From Suilimivivens sp009774465 (GTDB lineage Bacteria > Bacillota > Clostridia > Lachnospirales > Lachnospiraceae): DNA of 64,000 nt. A program made the position numbers and the translations under genes. This document shows, in pieces, positions 43,035 through 52,930 of the stretch (positions are counted from its first letter, which is position 1; every line of letters starts with the position of its first letter). The DNA is taken from positions 65,760 through 129,759 of the forward strand of contig CANDAE010000009.1 in the NCBI GenBank assembly GCA_947382645.1. Direction: 5' to 3'. Under the pieces are notes generated by a model. It had not been told where the DNA came from. It ran no database searches and saw only the letters and a list, made by a program, of their open reading frames with translations.

Positions 43035-45125
43035 TTACTCTTCTGTACCTTCAGCAACCTTAGCCGCCCTTGCTGCCACTTCTTTCTCCTGTACATCACT
43101 GGGAGCCTGCTCATAACGTGAAAATTCATACTCATACTCGCCTCGTCCTCCAGTCATGGAACGAAGGTCTGTACAATATCCAAACAGGCTCATCATAGGA
43201 ACATCTGCCTCAATAATCTGTTTGCCGCCAGGAGCCGGATTCATACCAAGCACTCTTCCTCTTCTCTTATTCAGATCACCCATAACGTCTCCTGTGTAGG
43301 AATCAGGCACTGTCACCTTCATGGAAGCAATGGGTTCAAGCAAAACCGGATGTGCCTCCATAAATCCTTTCTTAAATGCCTGGATTGTAGCCATCTTAAA
43401 TGCCATTTCAGAGGAATCCACCGGATGATAAGAACCATCATAAAGGACTGCCTTAACCCCTACCACCGGATAAGCTGCCATAGGCCCTTTTAATACGGAT
43501 TCCTGAATTCCCTTCTCTACAGCAGGGAAATAGTTCTTGGGAACCGCGCCGCCTACTACAATCTGTTCAAACTCATAGGCCTCTTCCAGATTGCCTGAAG
43601 GTTCAAATTTCATCTTAACATGACCATACTGTCCATGTCCTCCTGACTGTTTCTTATATTTATATTCCACATCAGAAGTCTTCTTAATGGTTTCCCTGAA
43701 AGCTACCTTGGGCTCGGTCAGTTCAATTTCAACCTTATATTCATTTAAAAGCTTGCTTGCAATCACTTCAAGGTGCAGATCTCCCATTCCGTAAAGAAGC
43801 ATCTGTTTATTCTCAGAATCATTTACATACTTCATGGTCAGATCTTCATGAGAAATTTTCTGAAGCGCCTGAGAAATCTTGTCAACATCACCTTTGTTCT
43901 TAGGTTTATAACGCATGTATGTATATGGTGTAGGCATTTCCCATTTTCCAAACTTAATGGTGGTAGCCTTGGTAGACAGGCTGTTTCCGGTTCTTGCTGC
44001 TGTCAGCTTGGCCAATGCACCAATATCTCCTGCGTGAAGCTCTTTCACTTCAACAGGCTTATTTCCCTGAAGAACATATAACTTGCCGATCTTTTCCTCT
44101 ATTTCCTTATCCACATTATAAATCACGTCGTCTGTCTTAAGTACGCCGGAGTTCACCTTGATCAGTGAATACTTTCCAATAAAGGGATCTACGATTGTTT
44201 TCCAGATATAAGCGGATTTTGCCTTTGAAAAATCATAATCCGCATTATAAATTTCATTGGTCTTCATATTAATACCTGCAACAGTTCTGTTTTCAGGACT
44301 GGGGAAGTATTTAATGATATCGTCAAGCAGTGTATACATACCCTGACATAAAACATTTGATCCCATTGTCATGGGAACGATGCTGCCATCGCATACATTG
44401 GTTCTAAGCGCTGCCCTTATTTCCGCATCTGAGAAGGTTTCTCCCCCGAAGTAGCGCTCCATCATTTCCTCACTGGTTTCTGCCACTGCTTCCATTAAAG
44501 CCTCGCGGCAAATTTGAAGGTTTGCTTTGTTGTATTCCGGAACTTCACACTCCACAACTTCCTTCCCCTGCCATCTGTTGCCTGTCTCGGTAATTACATT
44601 AACATATCCCACAAATTTTTCATTTTCACGAATCGGCAGATGGAATGGAGCCATCTTTTTACCAAACATCTGCGTCATATCTTCCACAACCTGTCTGAAT
44701 GATGCATTATCCACATCCATATTGCTGACATAAATCATACGAGGCAGTTTATACTTTTCGCAGATATCCCATGCTTTCTGTGTGCCTACTTCCACGCCTG
44801 ATTTGCCATTTACAACAATAATCGCCGCACCGGCTGCACTGATTGCCTCTTCCACCTCGCCCGAAAAATCAAAAAATCCGGGTGCATCTATCAGATTGAT
44901 CTTATATCCTTCCCATTCAACAGGAACGACGGAAGTACTAATGGATATTTTTCTCTTCTGCTCTTCCTTGCCAAAGTCACTGACAGTATTGCCGTCTTCT
45001 ACTTTTCCTAATCTGGATGTAATACCTGATAAATATGCCATAGCCTCTACCAGACTGGTCTTTCCGCTTCCCCCATGTCCAAGCAGCGCTACGTTTCTGA
45101 TCTTATCAGTTGTGTAAATATTCAT
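43035..45125 (-). CDS. Elongation factor G-like GTPase (paralogue)
   Basis: A 696-residue protein with EF-G domain order: GTPase (about 1-270), domain II (290-390), III, IV (about 470-590) and V (to 680, with MSLFGYCTDLRSMTGGRGEYEYEFSRYE). The GTPase motifs are divergent: the P-loop is GHGGSGKTS instead of AHVDHGKT, G3 is DAPGF, and G4 reads SNMD where canonical factors have NKxD. These traits are known from the second EF-G-type group present beside fusA in many Clostridia, so it is not the housekeeping EF-G. Its role may be in ribosome rescue or recycling, or stress; this cannot be decided. Ribosome site ATGGAGGG; candidate promoter TTGAAG-18-TAAAAT at 45168-45197. Divergent from tyrA. Confidence 0.9.
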   Translation of the reverse strand: MNIYTTDKIRNVALLGHGGSGKTSLVEAMAYLSGITSRLGKVEDGNTVSDFGKEEQKRKISISTSVVPVEWEGYKINLIDAPGFFDFSGEVEEAISAAGAAIIVVNGKSGVEVGTQKAWDICEKYKLPRMIYVSNMDVDNASFRQVVEDMTQMFGKKMAPFHLPIRENEKFVGYVNVITETGNRWQGKEVVECEVPEYNKANLQICREALMEAVAETSEEMMERYFGGETFSDAEIRAALRTNVCDGSIVPMTMGSNVLCQGMYTLLDDIIKYFPSPENRTVAGINMKTNEIYNADYDFSKAKSAYIWKTIVDPFIGKYSLIKVNSGVLKTDDVIYNVDKEIEEKIGKLYVLQGNKPVEVKELHAGDIGALAKLTAARTGNSLSTKATTIKFGKWEMPTPYTYMRYKPKNKGDVDKISQALQKISHEDLTMKYVNDSENKQMLLYGMGDLHLEVIASKLLNEYKVEIELTEPKVAFRETIKKTSDVEYKYKKQSGGHGQYGHVKMKFEPSGNLEEAYEFEQIVVGGAVPKNYFPAVEKGIQESVLKGPMAAYPVVGVKAVLYDGSYHPVDSSEMAFKMATIQAFKKGFMEAHPVLLEPIASMKVTVPDSYTGDVMGDLNKRRGRVLGMNPAPGGKQIIEADVPMMSLFGYCTDLRSMTGGRGEYEYEFSRYEQAPSDVQEKEVAARAAKVAEGTEE

Positions 45126-45167
45126 ATATGTCCCTCCATTTTATGTTTCTCTGGGCAATACGTCATA

Positions 45168-45197
45168 ATTTTAAAGAAAAATTATTTCAGCCTTCAA
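45168..45197 (-). promoter_or_regulatory. Candidate EF-G paralogue promoter
   Basis: On the minus strand TTGAAG (45192-45197) and TAAAAT (45168-45173) with an 18-base spacer. Confidence 0.45.
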
Positions 45198-45265
45198 ACC
45201 CCATGAGTACATTTTACTAAATTTCAGGGAATTATACAAGCAAAATTATACATTTTACAGATTCA

Positions 45266-45294
45266 TTGACTTTTACACACTAAAGTGTTATATT
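45266..45294 (+). promoter_or_regulatory. tyrA promoter
   Basis: TTGACT (45266-45271) and TATATT (45289-45294) are spaced 17 bases. The spacer contains the inverted repeat ACACT-AA-AGTGT, a possible operator. The leader to the ATG is about 55 bases, too short for a T-box. Confidence 0.7.
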
Positions 45295-45354
45295 TTTTTA
45301 GTCAGGCGCTGTCCTGCAAAGCATAACGGCACCTGATTATGAAAGGAGTTATCC

Positions 45355-46455
45355 ATGAACAAAACTTTGACTTGTGGTTTTATTGGACTGGGGCTGATCG
45401 GCGGCTCTATTGCCAAAGCTTTCCGAAAATTTTATCCTGACAGCCGCCTGATGGCATATGATATTAAACAGGAAGCAATAAAAGAAGCTGCCAGGGAAGG
45501 CGTTATTGATCTTCCCTTATCTGATATCAGCAGTGAATTTGCAGAATGTAATTACATTTTTTTATGTGCTCCGGTCTCAGAAAATGATAAAAATCTGTCC
45601 AGACTTAAAGAAAACTTATCTCCTGCCTGCCTTCTCACAGATGTGGGCAGCGTAAAAACAGATATTCATATGCATATTAAAAATATTGGACTTGAGAGCC
45701 AGTTTATCGGCGGCCATCCTATGGCCGGAAGCGAGCGGATCGGCTATGTAAATTCCAAGGCGCTTCTTTTGGAAAATGCCTACTATATCTTAACTCCGGG
45801 GGAAGGCGTTGCAAAAGAAACCGTTACGTCTTTCAGTACTTTAATTGCCTCTCTCGGCGCCATTCCTATGGTGCTCACCTGTAAGCAGCACGATTTTGTG
45901 ACTGCCGCTGTCAGCCATCTTCCTCATGTAATTGCCGCTTCATTGGTGAATCTGATTAAAGAAACCGATTCAGAAGAAGGCATCATGAAACTGATTGCAG
46001 CAGGAGGTTTTAAGGATATTACCAGAATTGCTTCCTCTTCTCCGGTGATGTGGCAGCAAATCTGCCTGACCAACAGGGAAAATATATCAGAACTGTTGAA
46101 TACTTATATTGTTTCTCTGAAACAAATAAAAAAGGAAATTGATACTTCTGCTTCCCAAAAGCTCTATGACTTTTTTGACAATGCCAGAAGCTATCGTGAT
46201 TCCTTCATAGACGCCTCCAGCGGTCCGATTAAAAAATCATACTCCCTGCGAATCGATATTGCAGATGAGCCGGGTGCTCTGGCAGCTATTGCAACGATTC
46301 TGGCACTTAACCAGATCAGTATCAAAAATATCGGAATTGTCCATAACAGAGAATTGGAAGGCGGTGTGCTCCAGGTAGAATTTTATGAGGAAGACAGTAT
46401 TGAAAAAGCCTCTGAAATTCTTCAGTCAAAAGGGTATTCGATTTACCACAAATAA
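45355..46455 (+). CDS. tyrA: Prephenate dehydrogenase with ACT domain
   Basis: A 366-residue cytosolic enzyme that converts prephenate to 4-hydroxyphenylpyruvate with NAD+, the tyrosine branch. The Rossmann start is GFIGLGLIGGSIAKAFRK, followed by LCAPVSEN, TDVGSVKT, the substrate motif GGHPMAGSERIGY and AVSHLPHVIAASL. The last 75 residues are an ACT domain (LRIDIADEPGALAAIATILALNQISIKNIGIVHNRE) likely used for tyrosine feedback. Ribosome site AAAGGAG. No other aromatic pathway gene is adjacent. It ends next to a hairpin shared with the convergent PilZ gene. Confidence 0.96.
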   Translation: MNKTLTCGFIGLGLIGGSIAKAFRKFYPDSRLMAYDIKQEAIKEAAREGVIDLPLSDISSEFAECNYIFLCAPVSENDKNLSRLKENLSPACLLTDVGSVKTDIHMHIKNIGLESQFIGGHPMAGSERIGYVNSKALLLENAYYILTPGEGVAKETVTSFSTLIASLGAIPMVLTCKQHDFVTAAVSHLPHVIAASLVNLIKETDSEEGIMKLIAAGGFKDITRIASSSPVMWQQICLTNRENISELLNTYIVSLKQIKKEIDTSASQKLYDFFDNARSYRDSFIDASSGPIKKSYSLRIDIADEPGALAAIATILALNQISIKNIGIVHNRELEGGVLQVEFYEEDSIEKASEILQSKGYSIYHK

Positions 46456-46457
46456 AA

Positions 46458-46477
46458 GGTGCACCGCAAGGCGCACC
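46458..46477. terminator. Hairpin between tyrA and the PilZ gene
   Basis: GGTGCACC and GGCGCACC form an 8-bp stem with one mismatch and a GCAA loop. On the minus strand TTTTATT follows, so it mainly fits the end of the long pheST-to-pilZ unit. Confidence 0.6.
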
Positions 46478-46496
46478 CATAAAAAACTTTCAAAAG

Positions 46497-46835
46497 TCAG
46501 GCATTTGTCAGAGATGCCACGGTATCATATACTTCAATTCTGGAAGCCTCAGATTCAGGCATTCCAATAAAAACCGCTCCATAATTAAATCCCTCATCCT
46601 TTTTTTCAATTCTAATTATTTCAAGGCATGCATGGAGCACCTCCTGCGTCCAGATTCTTAAATTAGCCTCATATACTGCACCGATTTCTAAAAGCTCACC
46701 GCAGTTAAATCCAATACCTGATTTTGATACATCCGCAATATCAATTGTAATTTCATGATTGCTGCTGTCATCCAATCGCTTTACGATAATTGTGGAAATT
46801 AACTTTCTGCGGTTATTTTTTCTTCTTTCTTCCAT
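46497..46835 (-). CDS. PilZ domain protein, probable c-di-GMP receptor
   Basis: A small protein of 112 residues from the chosen start MEERRKNNRRKLIST. PilZ marks are the RxxxR-type motif (RRKNNRRK) followed after about 30 residues by DVSKSGIGFNC (D/NxSxxG), which together grip c-di-GMP in known members. A longer ORF from 46898 exists, but neither start has a strong ribosome site; an AAGGG lies upstream of the shorter one. It is the last gene behind queA and may be part of the T-box-controlled operon. The only GGDEF protein in the window is at 4307-6205. There is no effector domain, so it may act by protein contact. Confidence 0.85.
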   Translation of the reverse strand: MEERRKNNRRKLISTIIVKRLDDSSNHEITIDIADVSKSGIGFNCGELLEIGAVYEANLRIWTQEVLHACLEIIRIEKKDEGFNYGAVFIGMPESEASRIEVYDTVASLTNA

Positions 46836-46901
46836 ATTTACCTGTACCCTTTCCCTTACATACCCATTTATGAGTTCTATTTTACACATTGCTATCATAT
46901 A

Positions 46902-47963
46902 CTAAATGATATTTTTTGTAAAGTCATCTGTAAAAAAACATGCATCCCCAAAAGAGAAAAAACGGTACTTTTCTGCCACTGCATCTGCATATGCATTCAG
47001 TACATTTTCCCGCCCTGCCAGTGCGCTGACCAGCATAACAAGGGTTGACTCCGGCAAATGAAAATTGGTAATCAGGCAGTCCATCACTTTAAACTGATAA
47101 CCGGGATAAATAAAAATTTCTGTGTCGCCGCAGCATTCTGAAAGGCTTCCTTTTTCATCAGCAGCACTTTCTATTGTCCGGCAGCTTGTGGTTCCCACAC
47201 AAATCACTCTGTGTCCGCTTTTTTTGGTTTCATTGATTATTCCCGCCGCACTTTGTGCAATCTGATAATATTCAGAATGCATGTGGTGCTCTAAAATATG
47301 ATCCGCTTTCACCGGACGAAATGTGCCAAGTCCCACATGCAGCGTTACGTATGCAATCTTTACACCTTTTTCTTCTATTTGGGCAAGAAGCTCCCTGGTA
47401 AAATGAAGTCCTGCCGTAGGCGCTGCTGCGGAACCGTCATATTTCGCATAGACAGTCTGATAGCGGTTTTTATCCTTAAGTTTATGGGTAATATATGGAG
47501 GCAGGGGCATTTCCCCCAGCCTGTCAAGTACTTCTTCAAAAATTCCATCATAAGAAAAGCGGATTAACCTGTTCCCTTCTTCTACTACATCCAATACCTC
47601 TGCATTTAGTATTCCGTCCCCGAAAGTAAGATTTGCACCCGGCCTTACCTTTTTTCCGGGCTTTACCAGGCATTCCCACACATTCCCTTCCCTGCGTTTT
47701 AAAAGAAGCACTTCCACCTGCGCGCTCGTATCCGTCTTTGTGCCAAGAAGTCTGGCCGGAAGCACTTTGGTGTTATTTAATACCAGACAATCTCCCGGGT
47801 GCAGATAATCTATTATGTTACGAAATACTTCATGCTTTATGGCGCCTGTATTTTTATCCACCATAAGAAGTCTGGACGCTGATCTGTCCTCAAGAGGATC
47901 CTGTGCGATCAGCTCCTTTGGCAGATCAAAATAAAAATCCGAGGTTTTAAGATCCTGCTCCAT
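46902..47963 (-). CDS. queA: tRNA preQ1(34) S-adenosylmethionine ribosyltransferase-isomerase
   Basis: A 353-residue enzyme that transfers and rearranges the ribosyl part of AdoMet onto preQ1-modified tRNA to give epoxyqueuosine. Motifs: FYFDLPKELIAQDPLEDRSASRLL, LNNTKVLPARLLG, AAPTAGLHFTRELL, YVTLHVGLGTFRPVK and FHLPESTLVMLVSALAG, all typical. The ATG overlaps the TAA of the upstream aminopeptidase (TAATG), so translation is coupled. No other queuosine gene is present in the window. Confidence 0.97.
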   Translation of the reverse strand: MEQDLKTSDFYFDLPKELIAQDPLEDRSASRLLMVDKNTGAIKHEVFRNIIDYLHPGDCLVLNNTKVLPARLLGTKTDTSAQVEVLLLKRREGNVWECLVKPGKKVRPGANLTFGDGILNAEVLDVVEEGNRLIRFSYDGIFEEVLDRLGEMPLPPYITHKLKDKNRYQTVYAKYDGSAAAPTAGLHFTRELLAQIEEKGVKIAYVTLHVGLGTFRPVKADHILEHHMHSEYYQIAQSAAGIINETKKSGHRVICVGTTSCRTIESAADEKGSLSECCGDTEIFIYPGYQFKVMDCLITNFHLPESTLVMLVSALAGRENVLNAYADAVAEKYRFFSFGDACFFTDDFTKNII

Positions 47964-49399
47964 TACATTCCTGCTCCCCTTAAGAAAGCTTCATACCCTC
48001 GTTTGGCTTCGTATACGTCCGCTTTGCTGGTAGCTTCCCAGGGCGCATGCATATTTAAAACTGCCACTCCACTGTCAATCACGTTCATGCCATACAGGGC
48101 AAGGATATAGGCAATTGTTCCGCCGCCGCCAAGGTCAACCTTCCCCAATTCTGCAGTCTGGAAATTCACTTCTTCCTTTTCAAAAATCTGACGGATATAG
48201 GCAAGATATTCCGCATTGGCATCATTGGAACCGGATTTTCCTCTGGAACCGGTAAATTTGTTAAATACCATGCCGCCGCCAAGATAAGCAACATTTTTCT
48301 TATCAAAGCTTGATGCAAAGGAAGGATCAAATGCACTGCTTACATCTGAGGAAAGCATACAGGAGGAAGACAGACATCTTCTCACATTTAATTCAGAGTA
48401 TTCACCGGTAAGGTTCATCACCTCTGCCACCATATTTTCAAAAAACTTTGACTGCATGCCGGTTGCTCCCACGCTGCCAATTTCTTCTTTATCCACCAGC
48501 AGACAGCAGGCAGTCCGCTCCGTATCCTCCACATCCACCATTGCCTTTAAAGAGGTAAAGGCACACACTCTGTCATCCTGCCCATAGCCTAAAATCATAC
48601 TGCGGTCAAGCCCGGCTTCTCTTGCCTTTCCGGCAGGAACCACTTCCAGTTCTGCAGAAAGAAAATCTTCCTCTTCCACGTCATAGGTCTTCTTTAAAAT
48701 ATCAAGAATTCCTTTTTTAACTGCCTCTTTTGCCGATTCCTCATCCTTTTCATCCTCATTTTTCTTATCCGAATCATTTTTCTTTCCAAGAGTAACCGGC
48801 TTATTTCCTATGATAATATCGAGTGCTTCCCCTTCGATTACTTTTCCAGCTTTCTTTTCCAACTGCTCCTGTGCCAGATGAATCAGAAGATCAGAAACAA
48901 AGAATACCGGATCATCCTCATTTTCACCAATATTAACCTCCACTGTTGTCCCATCCTTTTTAATCATGACGCCATGAAGGGCAAGGGGAATTGTCACCCA
49001 TTGATATTTTTTAACTCCTCCATAATAATGTGTGTCCAGATAGGCAAAACCACCCTCCTCATAAAGAGGATTCTGTTTTACATCCAGTCTTGGGGAATCT
49101 ATATGGGCGCCTAAAATGTTCATTCCTTCCGCCATAGGCTTTTTTCCGATTCGGAACATAACCACTGACTTATTCATACATACTGCATAAACCTTGTCGC
49201 CTGCACTTAAGGTTTCCCCTTTTTTGATTACCTCCTGTAATTCACGGTACCCTTTCTTTTCCACCGCATTTACAATATAATCCACACATTCCCGCTCTGT
49301 TTTTCCTTCGTCAAGAAACTTTCTGTATTCTGCTGTAAACACATCTACTTCCTTAAGCTGTTTCTCATTGTAGGTTTCCCACGTATTTTTCTTTTCCAT
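47963..49399 (-). CDS. M18 family aminopeptidase
   Basis: A 478-residue zinc aminopeptidase that probably works in the cytosol on peptides with acidic or hydrophobic N-termini. Metal ligands and catalytic residues are visible in LGAHIDSPRLDVKQ, LVDKEEIGSVGATGMQS and LNMHAPWEATSKADVYEA. The linker TLGKKNDSDKKNEDEKDEESAKEAVKK near 200-230 is an acidic/basic low-complexity insert. It starts 15 bases after pheT and overlaps queA, so it belongs to the pheST transcription unit. Confidence 0.94.
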   Translation of the reverse strand: MEKKNTWETYNEKQLKEVDVFTAEYRKFLDEGKTERECVDYIVNAVEKKGYRELQEVIKKGETLSAGDKVYAVCMNKSVVMFRIGKKPMAEGMNILGAHIDSPRLDVKQNPLYEEGGFAYLDTHYYGGVKKYQWVTIPLALHGVMIKKDGTTVEVNIGENEDDPVFFVSDLLIHLAQEQLEKKAGKVIEGEALDIIIGNKPVTLGKKNDSDKKNEDEKDEESAKEAVKKGILDILKKTYDVEEEDFLSAELEVVPAGKAREAGLDRSMILGYGQDDRVCAFTSLKAMVDVEDTERTACCLLVDKEEIGSVGATGMQSKFFENMVAEVMNLTGEYSELNVRRCLSSSCMLSSDVSSAFDPSFASSFDKKNVAYLGGGMVFNKFTGSRGKSGSNDANAEYLAYIRQIFEKEEVNFQTAELGKVDLGGGGTIAYILALYGMNVIDSGVAVLNMHAPWEATSKADVYEAKRGYEAFLRGAGM

Positions 49400-49413
49400 A
49401 TGCTTTCACTCCT

Positions 49414-51834
49414 TTACTGTCTTAATTCAATTCCGATACTTTCCAGCCCGTTCAGTATCTTTTTCATGGCAGAGGTTACATCATTTTCTTCCAGAGTTCT
49501 GTCTTTCGCCCGAAACACAATGGAATATGCCATAGACTTATAGCCTTCCTGAATCTGTTCTCCCTCATAGATATCAAACAATTGATAACTTTCCAGCAGT
49601 TTACCGCCTCTTTGTTCAATCATTGCCTCGATTTGTCCTGCCATGATATTTTTCGGTACCACCATACTTAAATCCCTTGTAACCGCAGGGTATTTGGCAA
49701 TTCCTTCATATTTTCTGTCAAAAGTGGCGTTCTTTGTAATAAGAGGCATATCAAGCACTGCAATATAAACTCTTGTTGAAATATCGTAATTATTACATAC
49801 AATTGGATGAACTTCTCCCAGATATCCTACAACTTCTCCATCATAAATAATATTTGCCATTCGTCCCGGATGAAGGAAGCTTTTTCCTGCTTCCGGATCA
49901 TAACTGGTTTTCTTTTTCATTCCGACACATTCAAAAAGCTCTTCCACAACGCCCTTCATGGTATAGAAATCGCCCTCTCCATACATGCCCAGTGTTAACT
50001 GCATTCTTTCCTCCGGAAGCTCAGTTAAAGGAAACTGATGAGGCAGATAAATATTGCCAAGCTCATACAGTCTTACATCTTTATTTCTTCTATTATAATT
50101 TGTGGCAAGGGAGGTCAGCATTCCATTTAAGGATACGGTTCTCATAATGGAAAAGTCTTCCCCTAAGGGGTTTGCTATCACAATTGCCTTTCTAAGGGGC
50201 GAATCTTCAGAAATCAGCAGTTTGTCAAATACTTTGGGACTTTCAAAGGAATAGCACATTCCCTGTGAAAAACCATGATATTCCACAATATCTCTTGCCT
50301 TTTGCTCAATTCTTAGCTTATAGGAAAGCTTTCCTGCTGTAGCTTCTCCGTTAGGCAGTGTGGTAGGAATTTTATCGTAGCCGAAAAATCTTGCCACTTC
50401 CTCTGCGATATCTGCACAGCACCCCAAATCCTGCCTGCAGGTAGGCGCAATCAGTTCATTAGTGCTTTCATCATAGCGGATATCCAGCATTTTAAAAATA
50501 TCCAGCATATCATTTACAGAAACATCTGTCCCCAGCAGACTATTTATCCTGTCCGGTTCAAATTTAATTCTTGCTTCCTCTTTCATGGGCTGACACACAT
50601 CTGCCATTCCGCCTACTACTTCGCCGCAGCCTAACTCCTGAATCAACTGACATGCCCGGTTAATGGCTGCTTCTGCGTTGTGAGGATCAAGCCCTTTTTC
50701 AAACTTGCCGGAAGCGTCTGTCCGAAGCCCAAGCCTTTTGGCTGACTTACGAATATTGGCTCCATTAAAGGTAGCTGCTTCAAAGAGAACTGTTTTCACT
50801 TCATCTGTGATTTTACTGTTTTCTCCGCCCATAATGCCTGCAATGCCGATTTCCTTTTCCCCATCACAGATCATTAGAATATCCTTATCAAGTTTCCTTA
50901 TCTGTTCATCCAGTGTCTGAAATTCATCTCCATCTTTGGCGCGCCTTACAATAATCTTATGGCCTGCTATGGTATCAAGGTCAAAGGCATGCATGGGCTG
51001 ACCATACTCTTCCATTACATAGTTTGTAATATCCACCAGATTATTGATGGGGCGGATTCCGCTTGCTGCAAGCCTTCTCTGCATCCATTCCGGTGAAGGT
51101 GCAATTTTAATGTTGGTACATACTCTCGCGCAGTATCTGGTACATAAATCGGTATCCTGAACTTCTACGGAAATATAGTCGTTTATATTTTCTCCGTTTT
51201 CTTTTACACTGACCACCGGCGGAACAAAGGGCTTACGGAAGGTCGCCGCCGCTTCTCTTGCTATCCCAAGTACGCTATAGCAGTCTACCCGGTTGGACGT
51301 AATTTCATATTCAAACACAGTATCTCTAAGGCCAAGAACCTCCACCGCGTCTGCCCCTACCTGAACCTGGTCGGGGAAAATATAAATTCCCAGTTCCGGT
51401 GCATCCGGATACATGTTCCTGTCTGAGCCCAGCTCTTCAATGGAACACATCATTCCATTTGACTCAACGCCTCTTAATTTCCCTGCCTTGATTGAAATTC
51501 CCTCTTCGGGCATTGGTCCTCCGTCATGGCCTCCTGCTACCTTTCCGCCATCTAATACTACAGGCACTTTATCTCCCTCTTTTACATTGGGGGCGCCTGT
51601 TACGATCTGGATGGTTTCCTTACCGATATTTACCTGACAGACAATCAGTTTGTCGGCGTCGGGATGTTTTTCTATTTTTTCAATTCTTCCTACTACTATC
51701 TTTTCCAGATTTTTATCTAATCTTTCATAATTTTCTACCTTTGTTCCGGTGAGCGTCATTGCATCACAATATTCCTGGTCTGAACATGTAAGCTCCGGTA
51801 CATAGGCTTTAATCCATGATAATGCTGTGTTCAT
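49414..51834 (-). CDS. pheT: Phenylalanyl-tRNA synthetase beta subunit
   Basis: An 806-residue beta subunit. Domain order: N-terminal tRNA-binding OB fold (about 40-150, with VGRIEKIEKHPDADKLIVCQVNIG), B3/B4 editing region (ITSNRVDCYSVLGIAREAAATF, MEEYGQPMHAFDLD), B5, the synthetase-like core, and the C-terminal FDX-ACB anticodon domain (KYPAVTRDLSMVVPKNIMAGQIEAMIEQRGGKLL). An ORF start at 51867 is possible but AAAGGA precedes the ATG at 51834 by seven bases, giving the usual MNTALSWIKAYVPEL. It lies 39 bases after pheS. Confidence 0.98.
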   Translation of the reverse strand: MNTALSWIKAYVPELTCSDQEYCDAMTLTGTKVENYERLDKNLEKIVVGRIEKIEKHPDADKLIVCQVNIGKETIQIVTGAPNVKEGDKVPVVLDGGKVAGGHDGGPMPEEGISIKAGKLRGVESNGMMCSIEELGSDRNMYPDAPELGIYIFPDQVQVGADAVEVLGLRDTVFEYEITSNRVDCYSVLGIAREAAATFRKPFVPPVVSVKENGENINDYISVEVQDTDLCTRYCARVCTNIKIAPSPEWMQRRLAASGIRPINNLVDITNYVMEEYGQPMHAFDLDTIAGHKIIVRRAKDGDEFQTLDEQIRKLDKDILMICDGEKEIGIAGIMGGENSKITDEVKTVLFEAATFNGANIRKSAKRLGLRTDASGKFEKGLDPHNAEAAINRACQLIQELGCGEVVGGMADVCQPMKEEARIKFEPDRINSLLGTDVSVNDMLDIFKMLDIRYDESTNELIAPTCRQDLGCCADIAEEVARFFGYDKIPTTLPNGEATAGKLSYKLRIEQKARDIVEYHGFSQGMCYSFESPKVFDKLLISEDSPLRKAIVIANPLGEDFSIMRTVSLNGMLTSLATNYNRRNKDVRLYELGNIYLPHQFPLTELPEERMQLTLGMYGEGDFYTMKGVVEELFECVGMKKKTSYDPEAGKSFLHPGRMANIIYDGEVVGYLGEVHPIVCNNYDISTRVYIAVLDMPLITKNATFDRKYEGIAKYPAVTRDLSMVVPKNIMAGQIEAMIEQRGGKLLESYQLFDIYEGEQIQEGYKSMAYSIVFRAKDRTLEENDVTSAMKKILNGLESIGIELRQ

Positions 51835-51873
51835 TTTTCTTCCTTTCTGGGGGGGATGCCCTGTCATTTTTTG

Positions 51874-52893
51874 TTAGAACTGTTTCAAAAACCTTATATC
51901 GTTTTCGTAGAGAAGACGCATGTCGTCTATTTCGTATTTTAAGAGGGCTATTCTTTCCAGCCCCACTCCAAATGCAAAGCCGGAGTACTTTTCCGGATCG
52001 ATTCCGCTCATGGTCAGTACGTTGGGATGAACCATGCCGCAGCCTAAAATTTCAATCCAGCCGGAGCCTTTGCAGAAGCGGCACCCTTTTCCGCCGCATT
52101 TAAAGCAGGAAACATCCATTTCTGCGCTGGGTTCTGTAAAGTTAAAGTGGTGGGGACGGAATTTAACTTTTGTCTCTTCCCCAAACAGTTCTCTTGCAAA
52201 CTCTGCAAGTGTGCCCTTTAAGTCTGCAAAGGTAATGTGTTTATCAATTACAAGTCCTTCTACCTGATGGAAGGATGGCGAATGGGTAGCATCCACTTCA
52301 TCTGAACGGAAGACTCTGCCCGGCGCAATCATGCGGATAGGAAGTTTTCCTTTTTCCATTTCATGTACCTGGGTACCGGAAGTCTGTGTTCTAAGCAGGA
52401 AGTCACCGTTAATATAAAAGGTGTCCTGTTCATCCTTTGCAGGATGATCTGCGGGAATATTCAGTGCTTCAAAGTTATAGTAATCGGTTTCCACCTCTGG
52501 TCCTTCCACTACTTCATATCCCATACCGATAAAGATTCTTTCCACTTCTTCAAGGGCAATGGTGTTTGGATGGCGGTGCCCCATGTTTTTTTTCTTGGCA
52601 GGAAGGGTTACGTCAATGGTTTCGTTTTTCATTCTGCTTTCCAAAACTGCCCGTTCCATTCTTGCCTTTGCTTCTTCCAGGACAGACTCAATTTCCTGTC
52701 TTGTCTCGTTTACCATCTGACCGACTTTGGGACGGTCTTTTTCTGCTACATCCTTCATTCCTTTTAAGACAGCAGTTAATTCTCCCTTTTTGCCTAAATA
52801 GTTTACTCTGATCTCATTTAACTTATCTAAGGCATCGCTGTCCTGAATCTTTTTTAAGGCCTCTGCCTTAATCTGTTCTAATTTTTCTTTCAT
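51874..52893 (-). CDS. pheS: Phenylalanyl-tRNA synthetase alpha subunit
   Basis: A 339-residue class II synthetase subunit. The N-terminal coiled coil binds tRNA-Phe. Motif 1 is near VERIFIGMGYEVVEGPEVETDYYNFEALNIP, motif 2 near FRPHHFNFTEPSAEMDV and motif 3 is GFAFGVGLERIALLKYEIDDMR. CFKCGGKGCRFCKGSG is the normal Cys segment. The gene is the first behind a T-box leader and is followed by pheT. Confidence 0.98.
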   Translation of the reverse strand: MKEKLEQIKAEALKKIQDSDALDKLNEIRVNYLGKKGELTAVLKGMKDVAEKDRPKVGQMVNETRQEIESVLEEAKARMERAVLESRMKNETIDVTLPAKKKNMGHRHPNTIALEEVERIFIGMGYEVVEGPEVETDYYNFEALNIPADHPAKDEQDTFYINGDFLLRTQTSGTQVHEMEKGKLPIRMIAPGRVFRSDEVDATHSPSFHQVEGLVIDKHITFADLKGTLAEFARELFGEETKVKFRPHHFNFTEPSAEMDVSCFKCGGKGCRFCKGSGWIEILGCGMVHPNVLTMSGIDPEKYSGFAFGVGLERIALLKYEIDDMRLLYENDIRFLKQF

Positions 52894-52930
52894 TGCCTTC
52901 TTCCTTTCCTTCCTTATTTTTCTTTACGCT

